Shown here: positions 1 through 8,335 of the stretch, piece by piece
Layout of the letters: the number at the start of each line of letters is the position of its first letter
Numbering within the stretch: the stretch's first letter is position 1
From: an uncultured Clostridia bacterium
GTDB taxonomy: Bacteria > Bacillota > Clostridia > Christensenellales > Borkfalkiaceae
Length of the DNA stretch: 52,999 nt
Direction of reading: 5' to 3'
Assembly (NCBI GenBank): GCA_947589565.1
Contig: CANQBW010000003.1
Coordinates: 1-52,999 of the forward strand
Program-made: the position numbers and the translations under genes
The notes under the pieces: model-generated
Seen by the model: only the letters and a program-made list of their open reading frames with translations
Databases searched by the model: none
What the model was told of the DNA's origin: nothing

Positions 1-69
1 TGTTGAACAGAACTCGCAACGCTCCACCCCGCGACGCCTTTTATTCGTAAACGGACTTGTCTAATGACC

Positions 70-184
70 GGGGGGATCCCTCGACGACGGCGCCCCCGCG
101 GCGAATGCCGCGGGGGCGCCTGCTCGGAATGACAGGTGGGAAAGGGAGACCGGGGGGATCCCTCGACTACGCTCGGAATGACAG
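70..184. repeat. GTCATTCTGAGCG-type palindromic repeats (two copies)
   Basis: Bases 1-196 hold no gene. Two copies of the dispersed repeat end in GCTCGGAATGACAG, at about 70-134 and 157-184. The first carries an inner GC-rich hairpin with arms GGCGCCCCCGCGGC and GCCGCGGGGGCGCC; the second is the short form without it. The same termini recur in most gaps of the window. They lie just downstream of the metK stop. Confidence 0.8.
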
Positions 185-196
185 CGGGAGAGGGGG

Positions 197-1318
197 TTAA
201 ATCTTCTCCCAAGGGAACTTGTCCCTACCGAAGTGGCCGTAGGCGGAGGTCTCGGCGTAGATCGGGCGGCGAAGGCCCAGCCGCTCGATGATCGCCGCGG
301 GGCGGAGGTCGTACTTCTCCTTGATGTACCCGATGATCTTCTCGTCGCTCATCTTGCCCGTGCCGAAGGTGTCCACAAACAGCGACACCGGGTTCGCGAC
401 CCCGATCGCATATGCGACCTGAAGTTCCATCTCATCGGCGATCCCCTCTGCGACGAGGTTCTTACAGATGAATCTCGCCATATACGCCGCGCTGCGGTCG
501 ACCTTGGTGCAGTCCTTGCCCGAAAACGCGCCGCCGCCGTGCGGACATCTGCCGCCGTAGGTGTCCACGACGATCTTTCTGCCCGTCAGGCCCGAATCGC
601 CCTCGGGGCCGCCGATCTCGAATCTGCCCGTCGGGTTGATATAATATTTGGTATCATCGTCGAGAAGAGCGGCGGGGACGACTCTCTTCACCATCTCCTT
701 CATGTCCCGCGCGATCTGCTCTTGCGAGACCTTGGTATTGTGCTGGGCGGAGACGACCACGGCGTCCACGCGGACGGGGCGCTTGCCGTCGTACTCCACG
801 GTGACCTGCGTCTTGCCGTCGGGACGGAGGTAGTCGACCTGCCTCTGCTTGCGCATCTGTGCAAGCGAGAAGGCGAGCTTATGGGCGAGGACGATGGGAA
901 GAGGCATGAGCTCCTCCGTCTCCCTGCACGCGTAGCCGAACATCATGCCCTGATCGCCCGCGCCGAGAAGCTCCTCGCCGCCTGCCTTGGTCTCGAGGGA
1001 ACGGTCGACCCCCAAGGCGATGTCCGCGGACTGGGCGTGAATGCGGCAGATCACGTCGCACTTGTCATAGGCAAAACTGCCGGCGACATAGCCGATCTCG
1101 CGGATCACGTTGCGGGCGACAGACTCGTAGTCGACGGAGGCCTTGGAAGTCACTTCTCCCGTTATAAATAAGGTATTATATGCGGCGCAGCACTCGACCG
1201 CCGCGCGGGTCATGGGGTCCTGCTTCAAAAGCTCGTCTAAAATGCTGTCCGAAATGCGGTCGCAGACCTTGTCGGGGTGACCCTCCGTCACGCTCTCACT
1301 CGTAAAAAATCTTCTCAT
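197..1318 (-). CDS. metK: S-adenosylmethionine synthetase
   Basis: Makes S-adenosylmethionine from ATP and methionine in the cytoplasm, supplying the methyltransferases and radical SAM enzymes seen elsewhere in the window. The 373-residue protein starts [20 protein letters not shown], the usual N-terminus. It carries the ATP-binding [12 protein letters not shown] and the glycine-rich GGGAFSGKD loop followed by [12 protein letters not shown], at normal family length. The frame is open upstream to 1504, but a sigma-A promoter at 1350-1378 puts the transcript start near 1343, so only the ATG at 1318 can be used. The leader is about 25 nt, too short for a SAM riboswitch. Confidence 0.97.
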   Translation of the reverse strand: MRRFFTSESVTEGHPDKVCDRISDSILDELLKQDPMTRAAVECCAAYNTLFITGEVTSKASVDYESVARNVIREIGYVAGSFAYDKCDVICRIHAQSADIALGVDRSLETKAGGEELLGAGDQGMMFGYACRETEELMPLPIVLAHKLAFSLAQMRKQRQVDYLRPDGKTQVTVEYDGKRPVRVDAVVVSAQHNTKVSQEQIARDMKEMVKRVVPAALLDDDTKYYINPTGRFEIGGPEGDSGLTGRKIVVDTYGGRCPHGGGAFSGKDCTKVDRSAAYMARFICKNLVAEGIADEMELQVAYAIGVANPVSLFVDTFGTGKMSDEKIIGYIKEKYDLRPAAIIERLGLRRPIYAETSAYGHFGRDKFPWEKI

Positions 1319-1349
1319 ATGATTTTGCCTCTTCAAGTTGGATTTTTTT

Positions 1350-1378
1350 ATTATAGTATACGGAAGGGAAAAAGTCAA
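1350..1378 (-). promoter_or_regulatory. metK promoter
   Basis: On the minus strand, TTGACT (1373-1378) and TATAAT (1350-1355) are 17 bp apart, a near-consensus sigma-A promoter. It lies only 11 bp from the -35 box of the divergent radical SAM gene. Confidence 0.8.
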
Positions 1379-1389
1379 CCGAAATGAAG

Positions 1390-1418
1390 TTGCATTTCCC
1401 GCGGATTTTTGATATACT
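1390..1418 (+). promoter_or_regulatory. radical SAM gene promoter, leaderless configuration
   Basis: TTGCAT (1390-1395), a 17 bp spacer and TATACT (1413-1418). The -10 box ends 6 bp before the ATG at 1425, so transcription should begin at or next to the start codon. No Shine-Dalgarno sequence is present. Confidence 0.6.
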
Positions 1419-1424
1419 TCGGAT

Positions 1425-2279
1425 ATGAAATGTTCGCTCTGCCCCCTCGCCTGCGGCGCCGACCGAGAAAAACAAGTCGGGCGCTGCGGCGTGAAGGGAC
1501 TCACGGTCGCAAAATACTATCTGCATCCCTTCGAGGAGCCGCCCATCTCGCACAAAAACGGGAGCGGGACGATCTTTTTCGGCGGGTGCAATCTGCGCTG
1601 CGTGTTCTGCCAAAACTTTGAGGTCTCCCGCGCCGCTCGCGGGAAGGAAATTTCGACGGAGGAGCTCTGCGACATCTTCCGCCGCCTCGAGGACATGGGC
1701 GCGGACAACATCAACCTCGTCACGCCCGACCATGTCTCTCATCTCATCAAAGAAGCATTGGAAAAATATCGGCCGAAGATCCCCGTCGTCTACAACTCGG
1801 GCGGGTATGCCTCGCGGGAGGCGGTCGAGGAGATCTTTCCGTACGTGGACGTCTTTCTGCCCGACGTAAAATTTTACTCCGAGGAGCTCTCGGAGCGATA
1901 CACGGGAAGAAGAGACTATTTTTCGGCCGCGATCGAGGCGGTCAAGGTCATGGCGAAAAAGGAAATCGTTTGGAGCGAGGACGGGAAGCTGCTCTCGGGA
2001 ATTTTAGTCCGGCATCTCGTCATGCCGATGGGAACGGGCGACTCGATGAAAATTCTCGAAAAATTAAGAGAAATATTGCCGAAGGACGTTCCCCTCTCCC
2101 TCATGCGGCAATATACGCCGATGGGAGACATCGAGAACTTTCCCGAGCTGAAGAGAAGGATCACCGCGCGGGAATACCGGCGGGTGGTCGACTATGCGCT
2201 CGCCTTGGGCTTTGAAAACCTCTTCACGCAGGAGAAAGACAGCGCAGAGAAGGAGTTTATCCCCAAATGGGATTTTTGA
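1425..2279 (+). CDS. Radical SAM protein, PflA/PflX-like activase
   Basis: A 284-residue radical SAM enzyme of the pyruvate-formate-lyase-activating-enzyme-like group (COG1313 type). The radical SAM cluster motif [10 protein letters not shown] (CxxxCxxC) is at about residues 58-67. It is preceded by an N-terminal cysteine set ([12 protein letters not shown], then GRCGV) that is typical of this subgroup and may bind a further metal site. The family abstracts hydrogen atoms with SAM-derived radicals; the substrate here is unknown and no glycyl-radical enzyme is adjacent. It is divergent from metK, which makes its cofactor. It appears to be translated from a leaderless mRNA. Confidence 0.85.
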   Translation: MKCSLCPLACGADREKQVGRCGVKGLTVAKYYLHPFEEPPISHKNGSGTIFFGGCNLRCVFCQNFEVSRAARGKEISTEELCDIFRRLEDMGADNINLVTPDHVSHLIKEALEKYRPKIPVVYNSGGYASREAVEEIFPYVDVFLPDVKFYSEELSERYTGRRDYFSAAIEAVKVMAKKEIVWSEDGKLLSGILVRHLVMPMGTGDSMKILEKLREILPKDVPLSLMRQYTPMGDIENFPELKRRITAREYRRVVDYALALGFENLFTQEKDSAEKEFIPKWDF

Positions 2280-2300
2280 AGGTGGCGGAACGCTCCCAAA

Positions 2301-2460
2301 ATCCCACGGTGCGAGCAGGGTTTCCCTGCGCTGCACGCCCCTATATGCGCACTACGGTACGCACATTGTCCTGAAAGCGACCGTGAGAGTTACTTAATCA
2401 AGGCAAACAGGTCAGTTTCCTCGACGATAAATATTCCCGAAGGGAAAATTTTCGTCGAAA
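2301..2460 (+). repeat. Structured ~160 bp repeat, copy A
   Basis: Begins ATCCCACGGTGCGAGCAGGG. The first hairpin is at 2309-2336 (GCAGGG-TTT-CCCTGC closed by GTGC/GCAC). A variable middle follows, and the element ends with an imperfect palindrome at 2416-2460 (TCGACGA with TCGTCGA outside; TTCCC-GAA-GGGAA inside). Related copies lie at 15691-15848, 15855-16011 and, inverted, 34391-34554. A partial duplicate of the 3' arm follows at 2461-2480. Confidence 0.8.
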
Positions 2461-2488
2461 CCGAAGGAAGATTTTCGTCGAAGATCCC

Positions 2489-2617
2489 TTACGAATTGAT
2501 CCACTCGTCCTTGACTTTCACGAGTTCCTTTGTGAGCCGCGCGCACTCCTCGGGGGAGGCGCTCTTGAGCCGCTCTTCGAGAAGGCGCAGGTAGGCGAGC
2601 CGTTCACATCTGTCCAT
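2489..2617 (-). CDS. Possible 42-residue helical protein
   Basis: An ORF on the minus strand upstream of the ABC-F gene. It encodes an acidic and basic, probably helical peptide starting MDRCERLAYLRLLEERLKSA and ending KDEWINS. The composition looks coding rather than random (heptad-like Leu, Glu, Lys). No good Shine-Dalgarno sequence precedes the ATG, and the 5' end abuts the ABC-F ribosome site on the other strand. I do not recognise the family. It could equally be an accidental reading frame. Confidence 0.35.
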   Translation of the reverse strand: MDRCERLAYLRLLEERLKSASPEECARLTKELVKVKDEWINS

Positions 2618-2639
2618 ATTTTCAGTTTGGAGAAGTACC

Positions 2640-4493
2640 ATGCTTTTATCCCTTGAAAACGTCACTTTCGGCTATACGGACGTTCCCCTTCTCGAGGACG
2701 TCTCCTTTGCCATTCATGAAAAGGAGCGGGTCGGACTGCTCGGCCCCAACGGCGAGGGAAAGACCACGCTCTTAAAGCTCATTTTGGGCGAACTTTCGCC
2801 CGACAAGGGGGAAATTTTCCTCAAAAACGGGATACGGGTCGGCTATTTGGAGCAGACGAGCGATTTTTCGAGCTCGCTCAGCGTCTACGACGGAATGCGG
2901 GAAGTATTCCGCGAAGACGAGCTGCTCATTGAGCAGCTGCGCGCCGTCGAGGGGGAATTTGCGTCGGCTACCGAAGAGGAGCGGAGAGTCCTCTCCGCCC
3001 GCATGGAGAGCCTCAACAGGCGCATTGCGGCGCGGGACAGCTATCACACGGACGTGAGGATCAGGACCGTCCTCACGGGAATGGGATTCGAGGGAAGGTA
3101 CGATCAATCCATTTCGACGATGTCGGGCGGAGAAAAGACCCGACTCAAGCTCTCGAGGCTGCTTCTCGAGGAGCCCGATCTTCTCATTCTCGACGAGCCG
3201 ACCAACCATCTCGACGTCAAGACCCTCTTCTGGCTCGAGGAATACCTCACTTCGTTCAAGGGCGCCCTTCTCATCGTCTCGCACGACAGATATTTTTTGG
3301 ACAAGCTCACAGAGCGCACGCTCGAGCTTTCCGATAGGACGATCGTAAGCTACAAGGGAAATTACGCCAAGTACAAAATCTTGCGCGAGGAGCGCTACCG
3401 CGAGCAGCTGCAAGCATATGAGGCGCAGCAGGAGGAGATCGCAAAACTCAGCGAATATGTGGCGAAAAACGGCGTGCGGGCGACCACCGCAAAGAGCGCA
3501 AAATCGCGGGAGAACAGGCTCGAGCGGATGACCCTTCTCAAAAAACCGACTCCCCCGCCTTCGCCGCCCCGCTTTTCGTTCACCTTCGAGGAGCGTCCCC
3601 GCGAAAAGGTCGTAGAAGCACCGCATTTCGACCTGTGTGTCCAAGGAAGGACGCTTTTAAAGAACGCCTCGTTCACCCTCTTCCGCGGCGACAAGTGCGC
3701 TTTGACGGGCGAGAACGGAACGGGAAAGTCCACCCTTCTCAAGTTTTTGCTCAAGGAGAGCGACCAAGTGACTCACGGGCTATATGCAAAGTTCGGCTAC
3801 TACGACCAGGAGCAGACGGAGCTCGACCCTTCGGATACCGTTTTGGGCGGTTTTTGGGGGGAGAACAGTCTTCTATCAAGGACGGAGGTGCAGGCTGCGC
3901 TCGCCCGCTGCGGGCTTTCCGGAGAGGACGTCGGAAAGAGAGTTTCCGAGCTCTCGGGCGGGCAGCTTGCAAAGCTCAAACTCTGCCTTTTGGAGGCAAA
4001 ACACGCGAATGTATTGTTTTTGGACGAGCCGACCAACCATCTCGACCTTCCCGCGCGGGAATCCCTCGAGGAATCGCTGAGAGCCTTTGAAGGGACGCTT
4101 CTCTTCGTCTCGCACGACAGGCGGTTCATCGAGGCGGTCGCAAACAAGATCGCCGTCATCGAAAACGGGACCCTCTCCCTCTTTCAGGGAGATTATCAAA
4201 GTTTCCTCGCCTCCCGCCCCACACAGCCGCAAAAAGTTAAGACGGGGTCCGAAAAGAAGCCCCCCGATGGCTATCGCACCAAGGAGGACCGCGCCGCCGA
4301 AGCGAGAAAAAAGGAGAAGATGCGGGAAATCGAAAAAAAGCTCGAAGCGCTCGAGCTGGAAGAAGCCGAAAACAACGAAAAGCTCGTTGAACTTGCTTCC
4401 GACTATCGGGAAGTTCAAAAAATTTCCCTGCGCCAATCCGAATTACAGACCGAAATCGAGCACCTGTATGCGGAATACGAGAAATATCTCTGA
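2640..4493 (+). CDS. ABC-F family ATPase (ribosome-associated)
   Basis: A 617-residue tandem ABC ATPase without membrane segments, the ABC-F layout (YdiF/Uup/EttA group). These bind the ribosomal E site, in translation control or antibiotic protection. The first domain has Walker A GPNGEGKTT (about 35-43), signature SGGEKTRL (about 160) and Walker B LLILDEPTNHLD (about 180-191). The second has GENGTGKST (about 357-365), LSGGQLAKLK (about 438) and VLFLDEPTNHLD (about 458-469). A charged linker separates the domains. Residues 543-617 form a C-terminal coiled coil as in YdiF/Uup. GGAGAA 7 nt upstream supports the ATG. There is no leader peptide or attenuator of the kind that marks resistance ABC-Fs, so a housekeeping role is more likely. 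Confidence 0.9.
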   Translation: MLLSLENVTFGYTDVPLLEDVSFAIHEKERVGLLGPNGEGKTTLLKLILGELSPDKGEIFLKNGIRVGYLEQTSDFSSSLSVYDGMREVFREDELLIEQLRAVEGEFASATEEERRVLSARMESLNRRIAARDSYHTDVRIRTVLTGMGFEGRYDQSISTMSGGEKTRLKLSRLLLEEPDLLILDEPTNHLDVKTLFWLEEYLTSFKGALLIVSHDRYFLDKLTERTLELSDRTIVSYKGNYAKYKILREERYREQLQAYEAQQEEIAKLSEYVAKNGVRATTAKSAKSRENRLERMTLLKKPTPPPSPPRFSFTFEERPREKVVEAPHFDLCVQGRTLLKNASFTLFRGDKCALTGENGTGKSTLLKFLLKESDQVTHGLYAKFGYYDQEQTELDPSDTVLGGFWGENSLLSRTEVQAALARCGLSGEDVGKRVSELSGGQLAKLKLCLLEAKHANVLFLDEPTNHLDLPARESLEESLRAFEGTLLFVSHDRRFIEAVANKIAVIENGTLSLFQGDYQSFLASRPTQPQKVKTGSEKKPPDGYRTKEDRAAEARKKEKMREIEKKLEALELEEAENNEKLVELASDYREVQKISLRQSELQTEIEHLYAEYEKYL

Positions 4494-4502
4494 CATAGGT
4501 TT

Positions 4503-4850
4503 TCCATGTCATTCTGAGAGGCGCCCCCGCGGCAATAGCCGCGGGGGCGCCGTCGTCAACGCCATGCTCACCTCTCCTTGTCATTCTGAGCGGAGCGGCG
4601 CGCAATCTCGCCCTTTGAATAAGGTAGAGATGTTTCGACTTCGCTCAACATGACATAAAGAGGACAGTCCCGTCGCTTCCTTGTCATTCTGAGCGGAGTG
4701 ACGCGCAGCGTCACGCAGTCGAAGGTGCGCTCATTCTATTGTACCACAACGCGCACCTCACGAGCCCCTTCCTTGTCATTCTGAGCGGAGCGAAGCGGAA
4801 TCGAAGAATCTTCCCTTAGGAAAGGGGCGAAGTAAGAATCCCCCCGGTCG
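4503..4850. repeat. Cluster of GTCATTCTGAGCG-type repeats
   Basis: The 376 bp between the ABC-F and malic enzyme genes contain no gene. At least four repeat copies begin TGTCATTCTGAGCGGAG or a variant, near 4507, 4579, 4681 and 4774. Inner stems differ but pair: GGCGCCCCCGCGGC with GCCGCGGGGGCGCC in the first, GTGACGC with GCGTCAC in the third. Confidence 0.8.
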
Positions 4851-4869
4851 ATAGACGAAAAGTATTCGA

Positions 4870-6039
4870 TTAAAGTCTTGCAACGCCCGTCCGTCTTGCG
4901 GCGTCCGCGACGGCGCGGGCGACTTGTTCATGCGCACCCTTCTCATAGGCAAAGGGAAGGATCTTTTCCGCCGAAAAGTCGCACATGGGTACGGAATTTG
5001 CGATCGCCTCGGCTGCCGCTCTCATCATTTCGAAGTTGATTTTTCTCGCGCGAACGTCAAGCGCACCGCGGAAGAGCCCGGGGAAGACGAGCACATTGTT
5101 GATCTGATTGGGCTTCTCGGAAGAGCCCGTCCCGACGATCTCCGCACCCGCCTCGAGGGCGTCCTCGCGGGAAATTTCGGGGGTGGGATTGGCGCACGCG
5201 AAGACGATCGCGCGGGATTTCATGGAGCGAACCATCTCCTTTGTGACGCAATTGGGGCCCGACACGCCGACAAACGCATCCGCGCCCTTCATCGCGTCCG
5301 CGAGTGTTCCTTTGATCTTATCGCGGTTGGTGACGCGGGAAATCTCCCTCTGCGCGTCGTTCATCTGCACCCCATCCGACAAAATTCCGAACCTGTCGCA
5401 CAAAACGACGTCCCCCACGCCGATCTCGATCAAAAATTTCGCAATGGAAATGCCCGCCGCACCCGCACCGTTGATGACGAGACGAATCTCGCCGATCCTC
5501 TTTCCGACGAGCTTGAGGGCGTTGAGAAGGGCCGCCGCCATGACGATCGCCGTGCCGTGCTGGTCGTCGTGAAAGACGGGAATGTCGAGGTCCTCGATGA
5601 GTCTTCTCTCGATCTCAAAGCAGCGGGGAGCGGAAATATCCTCCAAATTGATCCCGCCGAAGGAACCTGCGAGAAGTTCGATGGTCTTTATAATCTCATC
5701 GGGATCCTTGGAGCGGATACACAGAGGATAGGCGTCCACATCGCCGAACGCCTTGAAGAGGGCGCACTTCCCCTCCATGACGGGCATTCCCGCCTCGGGA
5801 CCGATGTCGCCTAAGCCGAGGATCGCCGTTCCGTCCGTGATGACGGGCACGGTGTTCCACCGCCTCGTGAGCGTAAAGCTCTTTTCGGGGTCCTTTTGAA
5901 TGGCGAGACAGGGCTCCGCCACGCCCGGCGTATAGGCAAGGGAGAGCTTTTCGCGGCTGTCCACCTCCACGCGGGGAACGATTTCAATCTTTCCCCTCCA
6001 TTCGGCATGTCTTTTGAGGGATTCTTCTCTGTAGTTCAT
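4870..6039 (-). CDS. Malic enzyme, NAD(P)-dependent decarboxylating malate dehydrogenase
   Basis: Converts malate to pyruvate and CO2 with reduction of NAD or NADP, in the cytoplasm. At 389 residues it is the short bacterial form without a phosphotransacetylase domain. Visible motifs are YTPGVAEPC (about 37-44), EGKCALFKAFGDVDAYP with the catalytic lysine, the metal-binding FHDDQHGTAIV (about 155-165) and the dinucleotide loop INGAGAAGIS (about 188-197). AAGGAG lies 7 nt before the ATG. It is transcribed alone from a strong promoter and ends next to a repeat cluster. Cofactor preference cannot be read from the sequence. Confidence 0.93.
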   Translation of the reverse strand: MNYREESLKRHAEWRGKIEIVPRVEVDSREKLSLAYTPGVAEPCLAIQKDPEKSFTLTRRWNTVPVITDGTAILGLGDIGPEAGMPVMEGKCALFKAFGDVDAYPLCIRSKDPDEIIKTIELLAGSFGGINLEDISAPRCFEIERRLIEDLDIPVFHDDQHGTAIVMAAALLNALKLVGKRIGEIRLVINGAGAAGISIAKFLIEIGVGDVVLCDRFGILSDGVQMNDAQREISRVTNRDKIKGTLADAMKGADAFVGVSGPNCVTKEMVRSMKSRAIVFACANPTPEISREDALEAGAEIVGTGSSEKPNQINNVLVFPGLFRGALDVRARKINFEMMRAAAEAIANSVPMCDFSAEKILPFAYEKGAHEQVARAVADAARRTGVARL

Positions 6040-6068
6040 AGCTTGCTCCTTCGGGAAACTTTTCCATT

Positions 6069-6097
6069 ATTATAGAATGCTCCCCGAAAAAAGTCAA
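6069..6097 (-). promoter_or_regulatory. Malic enzyme promoter
   Basis: Minus-strand TTGACT (6092-6097), 17 bp spacer, TATAAT (6069-6074); the leader to the ATG is about 25 nt. Confidence 0.75.
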
Positions 6098-6104
6098 GCC
6101 TTTG

Positions 6105-6806
6105 CTATGCAAAGTATTCGTTTGCGTGAATGATGTTCAAAAGAAGCTGCACTTGCAAATAGCGAAGATCTTTGGCAAACAGAATGCCCTCGGCAAGCTC
6201 CCGTCCTCTCTTTTCGGCAAAGGAGAGCTCCGCATTCCAGGGTAAGAAGAACTTCTCCGTATTCCCCGTCTGAAGCCCCTTTAAAGAGGAGACGACCCCC
6301 TTGACCGTGGCGCGGGCATGGTCCTGTGTGATGTCGTTCCGCTCGAGTCCGTTGGCGGACTCATAGAGCATTTTCGCGCAGGTCTCCACCGTCTCGATGT
6401 TCTCCGAGACCTTCTTTTTGAACTCCGCATCCTCGTCCTTGAGGGTAAAATCCTCCGCTTTCAGGGAGATGAGCCGCGTCTCGATCCCCTTTCCCTCCAT
6501 GATGGACTGCACGCGCTCGCCGTCCGTGAGCTTGAAATAGCAGGAGAGCACGACAACACTCTCTCCCTCCATTTCGAGAAGGTATCCCGCTCCGCCCGAG
6601 AGATAGACCTGTCCCGACACTGCCGATGCGGTCGTATCCTCGCAGTCGCGGACGAGAAAGTAGTAAGTCCGCTCGAGGGAGATCTTGGCATAGTCCCTCC
6701 CATACCACCAAAAGATACCCACAAAGAGGCAGACGGTGAAGAGAAAGATCCCCAGCACCGCAAAAAAGGTGTACGCCCGCGACGTTTTTCTCGAATATGT
6801 ACTCAT
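6105..6806 (-). CDS. Membrane-anchored protein with SPOR-like region
   Basis: A 233-residue protein with one N-terminal transmembrane segment (about residues 13-34) and an extracytoplasmic remainder. Residues about 65-110 (GGAGYLLEMEG, then SVVVLSCYF, then VQSIMEGKGIETRLISL) resemble the two-strand/helix pattern of SPOR domains, which bind septal peptidoglycan; this is a visual match only. The rest is helical. On the minus strand TATAAT lies only 5 nt before the ATG, suggesting a leaderless or very short leader transcript. A hairpin with 10 bp arms at 6824-6856 separates it from the lipoprotein gene upstream. Confidence 0.7.
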   Translation of the reverse strand: MSTYSRKTSRAYTFFAVLGIFLFTVCLFVGIFWWYGRDYAKISLERTYYFLVRDCEDTTASAVSGQVYLSGGAGYLLEMEGESVVVLSCYFKLTDGERVQSIMEGKGIETRLISLKAEDFTLKDEDAEFKKKVSENIETVETCAKMLYESANGLERNDITQDHARATVKGVVSSLKGLQTGNTEKFFLPWNAELSFAEKRGRELAEGILFAKDLRYLQVQLLLNIIHANEYFA

Positions 6807-6875
6807 ATTCCATTATATGAATCGCCGCGCCCCGTTTATCACGTGGCGCGGCGAAATTAAAGGCGGTATTCTCCA

Positions 6876-7376
6876 TTATAATTTGTAAAGTAAAAAATTA
6901 TCCGAATAAGCATCCGCCCAGATAATACCGTCAACAAATACGTTATAGGTTTCGGTTGTGGAATACCAGAGGGGGTTCTTCACTGCGCCGGCAAAAAGTC
7001 CGCCGTATAACCCGAAAAATTTGAAGGATAAATTTTCTACGCCGCCCAATCTTTCTCCGTAAAAGAAAAATTTCGGCTCATACTTTTTGTAATAAGTATA
7101 TAATATTCTTTCTTCAGATGTTATACCAATGTACTGATCTTTTTGCGTCGAATTATAATCAAGTTCTGTCCATTCATCTTGAGGAGTATCGGGGTCATCG
7201 CATGTATGAACGACTCCATAGCGTTGGAAGCATATTTCCATGATGTCATCGCGCGTGATCAGTCCCGCCTCGTAAGCCTCTTCAATGGTATAAGTTTCGC
7301 ACTGTTCAGGCTTACATCCGCTAAAATAGCATAGAGAAAATACAAGAGCCACGATACACAAAAGAGATTTCTTCAT
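6876..7376 (-). CDS. Hypothetical lipoprotein
   Basis: A 166-residue protein with a signal peptide and lipobox (MKKSLLCIVALVFSLCYFSG followed by C21), so predicted to be lipid-anchored on the outside of the membrane. The mature part is rich in Tyr, Phe and acidic residues and resembles no family I recognise. AGGAGG 6 nt upstream supports the ATG. The gene is clearly more AT-rich than its neighbours, as is the next gene upstream, which suggests separate ancestry. Confidence 0.7.
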   Translation of the reverse strand: MKKSLLCIVALVFSLCYFSGCKPEQCETYTIEEAYEAGLITRDDIMEICFQRYGVVHTCDDPDTPQDEWTELDYNSTQKDQYIGITSEERILYTYYKKYEPKFFFYGERLGGVENLSFKFFGLYGGLFAGAVKNPLWYSTTETYNVFVDGIIWADAYSDNFLLYKL

Positions 7377-7469
7377 AAGCGACCTCCTATTGATTTCAAT
7401 TATATCATAAAATTTTCCAATGTCAACAGCCTTTTAAGGAAAAATCATAAACGAACGAAAAAAATCTTT

Positions 7470-7805
7470 TTATCCATCCTGATTCTTTAAGATCTCGCGT
7501 ACAAGAGTGAGATTTTTATAGCGCACATAGACCAGGTATTCTTCGTACGGTATGTTCAATCCCGAACCGTAGGGCATGAGGACACAACCGATGTTATCGC
7601 TCTCGAGATTGAATTTCAGACTTTCGCCGAAAAACCAGCTCACCCGCCCGGCATAGCAAAAATCCTCGCTTAAAACGGTGCGCAGCTTTTTGCTCCCGCA
7701 TTTTGGGCACCTCTTTTCGCCGCAGACAAGATTGCATTTCTCGCAAAAGCTCTCAGTTTCTCCCTCTCCCAATTCCTCCTCTTTTTTCACAAAATCCCAC
7801 CCCAT
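7470..7805 (-). CDS. Small zinc-ribbon protein, unknown function
   Basis: A 111-residue protein with a four-cysteine zinc ribbon near the N-terminus (CEKCNLVCGEKRCPKCGSKK, about residues 21-40). The C-terminal alpha/beta segment (about 55-108) loosely recalls DUF2007-type signal-transduction modules. Its role is unknown. GAGG lies about 13 nt before the ATG, a weak ribosome site. It is AT-rich like the lipoprotein gene downstream. Confidence 0.6.
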   Translation of the reverse strand: MGWDFVKKEEELGEGETESFCEKCNLVCGEKRCPKCGSKKLRTVLSEDFCYAGRVSWFFGESLKFNLESDNIGCVLMPYGSGLNIPYEEYLVYVRYKNLTLVREILKNQDG

Positions 7806-7878
7806 TAAAATATTTGAACCTCTTTCGTTGGAAGAGCTCCCCTTTATACTTCGAAGCTTTGACCAATAATTTTTTTTT

Positions 7879-8028
7879 TCAAAGAATCCCCCCGATCACT
7901 GCATATACCTGCCACGGGAGCGAAAGGTAAATTTTCACGGGGTTTGCGCCGAGGATCAAGAAAAGCAGCGTGAAGAAAATTGCACCATACAGCAGAATGA
8001 GCTGCGCGGAAATTATCACGACCCACAT
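7879..8028 (-). CDS. Short membrane peptide, possibly a truncated gene
   Basis: A 49-residue frame beginning MWVVIISAQLILLYGAIFF. It is hydrophobic through about residue 28, then NPVKIYLSLPWQVYAVIGGIL: one or two transmembrane helices. The open frame runs further upstream to about 8090, adding a polar helical stretch (EFRRHEIQKQIQLIVE) with no start codon. There it meets a GTCATCCTAAGC repeat copy. A good ribosome site (AAAGGAG) upstream drives a different frame that stops after ten codons. This looks like a small membrane protein whose 5' end was lost or frame-shifted next to the repeat. Confidence 0.4.
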   Translation of the reverse strand: MWVVIISAQLILLYGAIFFTLLFLILGANPVKIYLSLPWQVYAVIGGIL

Positions 8029-8085
8029 TTCTACGATAAGTTGTATCTGCTTTTGAATTTCATGACGCCGAAACTCCTTTCCCCC

Positions 8086-8335
8086 ACTGTCATCCTAAGC
8101 AGCGCGCTTTGTTTTTCGACTTTCCTCTGTCATGTTGAGCGTATCGACAACGCGTCCTTAAAAAAGGATAAGGGACGAGATTCTTCGACAACGGCACCCT
8201 GCGGGTGCCTGCTCAGAATGACAAAAGGAAAACGCGCCTTCGACTGCGCTCAGGGTGACAATAGGAAAAATCGCCTTCGACTGCGCTCAGGGTGACAATA
8301 GGAAAAATCACCTTCGACTGCGCTTGGAATGACTA
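8086..8335. repeat. Cluster of GTCATTCTGAGCG-type repeats
   Basis: The gap before the U32 gene holds a run of repeat termini. TGTCATCCTAAGC and TGTCATGTTGAGCG open the run. It closes with GCTCAGAATGACA and then CTGCGCTCAGGGTGACA twice, in a unit of about 33 bp that includes the spacer AATAGGAAAAATC. The inner stem GGCACCCTGCGGGTGCC is a short variant of the GC-rich hairpin seen elsewhere. Confidence 0.75.

Noticed and set aside
1319..1424. SAM riboswitch upstream of metK
   Set aside because: The predicted leader is only about 25 nt and lacks the S-box stems.
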